DNA of 64,000 bases from Bacteroidetes bacterium HLUCCA01 (GTDB lineage: Bacteria > Bacteroidota > Rhodothermia > Balneolales > HLUCCA01), in contig LIHN01000018.1 in assembly GCA_001314545.1 (NCBI GenBank), positions 186,001 to 250,000 on the forward strand, read 5' to 3'. This document shows, one piece after another, positions 61,937-64,000 of this stretch (positions within the stretch are counted from its first letter, which is position 1; the number at the start of each line of letters is the position of its first letter). The position numbers were made by a program, and so were the translations under genes. The notes under the pieces are model-generated. The model saw only the letters and a list, made by a program, of their open reading frames with translations, searched no databases and was not told the DNA's origin.

Positions 61937-63601
61937 ATGCTGGCCTCCAGAAAACCCGGAAAAATATCGCTTGCAACGAACCAGTTCATGGATTCAGTTC
62001 CCTCATACCCGCTGATCAGCGTCTTTTCAGGCGATGACTCCCGGGCTATTGACGCAGAAACCATCCACAGAGGCGTTCCCTCCACAGCACTTATGGAAAT
62101 GGCCGGCGCGGCAGCCGCGAGTCGTATAGCAGCCCTGTTTCCATTGCTGCAGGAGGCTTCCATCTACTGCGGAAAAGGGAATAACGGGGGCGATGGATGG
62201 GTGATAGCGCGCCATCTGCACGCCATGGGAGTCCGTGTAGCCGTTTACGCGCCACAAGATTTAAGTGCCTGTTCCGATGACGCCAGGGTCAACGCGGTGG
62301 TATTGCAGAAACTGGCCACCATGCACCCGGATGACATTCAAATTCATGGCTATCCCGTCGCTACGGCAGTATCCGAGGATTCCGATGTAGCTGCCCGGTC
62401 GTCATTGACCGACCCATTCGCAGATGCTTCGCACGACGTATCAATGGCCCCATCAATTATAATTGATGCATTATTGGGCACCGGTATCACCGATGAAGTA
62501 CGCTCACCGTACCGGGAGGTCGTAGCCTGCATCAATGCTGGCGGTCTGCCGGTTGTGGCGGTAGACGTACCTTCGGGAATCGATGCCAATACGGGTGCGA
62601 TTTGCGGCATAGCCGTTCAGGCAAACCACACCATATGTCTGGGCACCCTGAAAACCGGGTGTTTTCTGGGCGATGGTCCCGCACACAGCGGATACGTCCA
62701 TCGGTTGCCGCTTGGTTTCCGTGTGAATGAGCGACGTCAAAATAAGGTATTACTGATTCCGGGAGTGACTGGTACCCTCCCTGCAACCGTTCAGCCTGCA
62801 ATGCACACCGATGAGAGCATTACGGCCCGGATTCTCCAACGTCGACATAAATACGAAACCGGCCTGACCTGGGTGGTCGGCGGAAGTGATGGTCTGCTGG
62901 GTGCAGCTGTGGTTGCCGGAAAAGCTGCCTGGAAAACCGGCTGCGGAGCTGTAATTCTGTACGTACCCGCCGGACTGGTACAGGCTGCAGAAGTCCTGGC
63001 ACCGGAACTGGTTATCCGGGGCACATCACGGGCAGGCACCCTGAACTTCGGACCGGAAGACATCGCCGATTTCAGAAGACAATTTGAAAACAGGCCCGGC
63101 ACCCTGCTACTGGGCCCGGGGATTGGCAGAACATCGGGGACCGCCGAATTTGCCAGATCCCTGCTGAATACCCATAAGCAAACCGCCGTCGTGGATGCCG
63201 ATGCCTTACATGTCTTTGATCCCAATGTACCAGCCCGGCATATCCTCACGCCCCATCCCGGTGAGTGGCAGGTACTGACCGGACAATCAGCAGGCTCTGA
63301 CTGGAACCGGCTGGAGGTATCACGTGCGTATGCAGCCCAATATGGGCACACGGTACTCAGTAAGGGGTACCCATCGCTGATTTGCTCCCCCGGGACCCCT
63401 CCGCTGATTACCGGGTATGATACCCGCAGGTTTACCAGAGCCGGGTTCGGTGATGTACTTGCCGGAAAAATTGCAGGCCTTTATTCCCAAACCAACGATG
63501 TACGCTACAGTTGCGTCGCTGCCCTGATTGATGGTAAATTGGGCTTCGATTCAGCCCGTGCTAATGGAACTATTCATCCGGAACCCGCCGACGTGCTATG
63601 A
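61937..63601 (+). CDS. nnr: Bifunctional NAD(P)HX epimerase / dehydratase
   Basis: A fused repair enzyme of 554 residues (YjeF_N plus carbohydrate-kinase fold). It restores hydrated NADH and NADPH. The epimerase half has PSTALMEMAGAAAA, CGKGNNGGDGWVIARHL near residue 80 and VVAVDVPSGIDANTG near 215. The dehydratase half has GLTWVVGGSDGLLGAAVVAG, LLLGPGIGRTSG, VVDADALHVF, LTPHPGEWQVL, and the C-terminal GFGDVLAGKIAG. In most relatives this last loop reads GTGDVLAG or GSGDVLAG, so the Phe is unusual, although the catalytic Asp is kept. The start at 61937 is the first ATG; M18 would also fit. It overlaps the next gene by four bases. Confidence 0.93.
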   Translation: MLASRKPGKISLATNQFMDSVPSYPLISVFSGDDSRAIDAETIHRGVPSTALMEMAGAAAASRIAALFPLLQEASIYCGKGNNGGDGWVIARHLHAMGVRVAVYAPQDLSACSDDARVNAVVLQKLATMHPDDIQIHGYPVATAVSEDSDVAARSSLTDPFADASHDVSMAPSIIIDALLGTGITDEVRSPYREVVACINAGGLPVVAVDVPSGIDANTGAICGIAVQANHTICLGTLKTGCFLGDGPAHSGYVHRLPLGFRVNERRQNKVLLIPGVTGTLPATVQPAMHTDESITARILQRRHKYETGLTWVVGGSDGLLGAAVVAGKAAWKTGCGAVILYVPAGLVQAAEVLAPELVIRGTSRAGTLNFGPEDIADFRRQFENRPGTLLLGPGIGRTSGTAEFARSLLNTHKQTAVVDADALHVFDPNVPARHILTPHPGEWQVLTGQSAGSDWNRLEVSRAYAAQYGHTVLSKGYPSLICSPGTPPLITGYDTRRFTRAGFGDVLAGKIAGLYSQTNDVRYSCVAALIDGKLGFDSARANGTIHPEPADVL

Positions 63602-64000
63602 CGAAAACCATCTTCCGCAATCCTCTGCTGGTCAGGTCCATTCCCTGGGCTGTGGCTTTATGGACCCTGATTATCCTTTATCTCACCACCGTTCCTTCCG
63701 ACCGGCTGGCTGACGTTTCACTCTTCAAATACGACAAGCTCGGGCATTTCATTATCATAGGAGGCTGGACTTTTCTGGTTGGTCTAATTCAGCTGGTTTA
63801 TCTCTCCCGAATAGAACGCCCTTTGTTCCCCATCGCTTTGGCTGGTTTTTTATTTGGTGCATTTATTGAGTTGCTGCAATATATATTGCCGATTGGTCGA
63901 CAGGCGAGCTGGGCCGATATTACAGCGAATACCCTGGGCTGTCTTCTGGCATATATAGCGCTCGTGATTATCCGGCGTATTCTCCGACAAACATCGGGGT
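63598..64000 (+). CDS. VanZ-like membrane protein, partial
   Basis: A polytopic membrane protein truncated by the right edge of the window. The start ATG 63598 overlaps the preceding stop (ATGA). Helices are WAVALWTLIILYLTTVPSDR, HFIIIGGWTFLVGLIQLVYL and LAGFLFGAFIELLQYI. The segments KYDKLGHFIIIG and GRQASWADITANTLGCLLAY match the VanZ family pattern (DKLxHxxxxxxL and R.sdw.DvlaNtlG). VanZ relatives include a teicoplanin-resistance protein, but most have no known task. At least 134 residues are present. Confidence 0.82.
   Translation, partial: MTKTIFRNPLLVRSIPWAVALWTLIILYLTTVPSDRLADVSLFKYDKLGHFIIIGGWTFLVGLIQLVYLSRIERPLFPIALAGFLFGAFIELLQYILPIGRQASWADITANTLGCLLAYIALVIIRRILRQTSG

Overview
The window looks like chromosome from a Gram-negative member of the Bacteroidota/FCB group, most likely the Balneolota/Rhodothermota branch. 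The evidence is a DUF4835 (PorD-type) gene, a helix-hairpin-helix outer-membrane barrel of Bacteroidota type, a BrxA/BrxB bacilliredoxin, an archaeal/eukaryotic-type prolyl-tRNA synthetase, a FtsI with two PASTA domains, a Bacteroidota-like promoter box (TATACTTG) and A-rich start regions with few strong Shine-Dalgarno sites. The assignment is from gene content only. No mobile element, prophage or CRISPR array was seen.

Layout. 1-1363: end of pdxJ, then era. 1529-8220: a methionine/threonine-family locus. It opens with a short Met/Cys-containing leader peptide and attenuator, followed by a SAM-I riboswitch with its own terminator. The genes are a CoA-binding protein, metY, an OsmC-family protein, metX and a fused aspartokinase-homoserine dehydrogenase (thrA). 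8221-9560: a decaying patch with a broken hemerythrin-type iron-sulfur repair gene, an intact Rrf2 regulator and a frameshifted small membrane protein. 9668-25085: a complete-looking division and cell-wall (dcw) operon, mraZ-rsmH-ftsL-ftsI-murE-mraY-murD-ftsW-murG-murC-ftsQ-ftsA-ftsZ, headed by three perfectly spaced MraZ boxes. murF, murB and ddl are not in it; ddl lies alone at 36.8 kb.

25.2-33.7 kb: a DUF58 protein, PorD-like protein, two outer-membrane barrels, a histidine kinase/OmpR-type pair and an SDR. 33.8-44.8 kb: ilvD, a secreted phosphodiester glycosidase, ddl, a peptide-type solute-binding lipoprotein overlapping nadK, mdh, a REC-adenylate cyclase, an LpxH-like phosphatase and a glycosyltransferase. 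44.8-50.8 kb: a minus-strand SpoIIE-phosphatase-hflK-hflC operon and a MscS channel gene ruined by three lesions. 50.9-64 kb: bacilliredoxin, a CBM9-like lipoprotein, superoxide dismutase, a soluble transhydrogenase-type flavoprotein, aspS, a NarL-type two-component pair, tRNA-Met(CAU), proS, a PAP2-like membrane protein, the NAD(P)HX repair enzyme and the start of a VanZ-like gene.

The strongest candidate for something undescribed is the tandem control region at 1529-1908. A 19-codon leader peptide with adjacent Met codons sits before three mutually exclusive RNA segments forming an antiterminator or a terminator. A SAM-I riboswitch with a second, independent terminator follows. If both work, readthrough into the methionine genes needs low charged Met-tRNA and low SAM.
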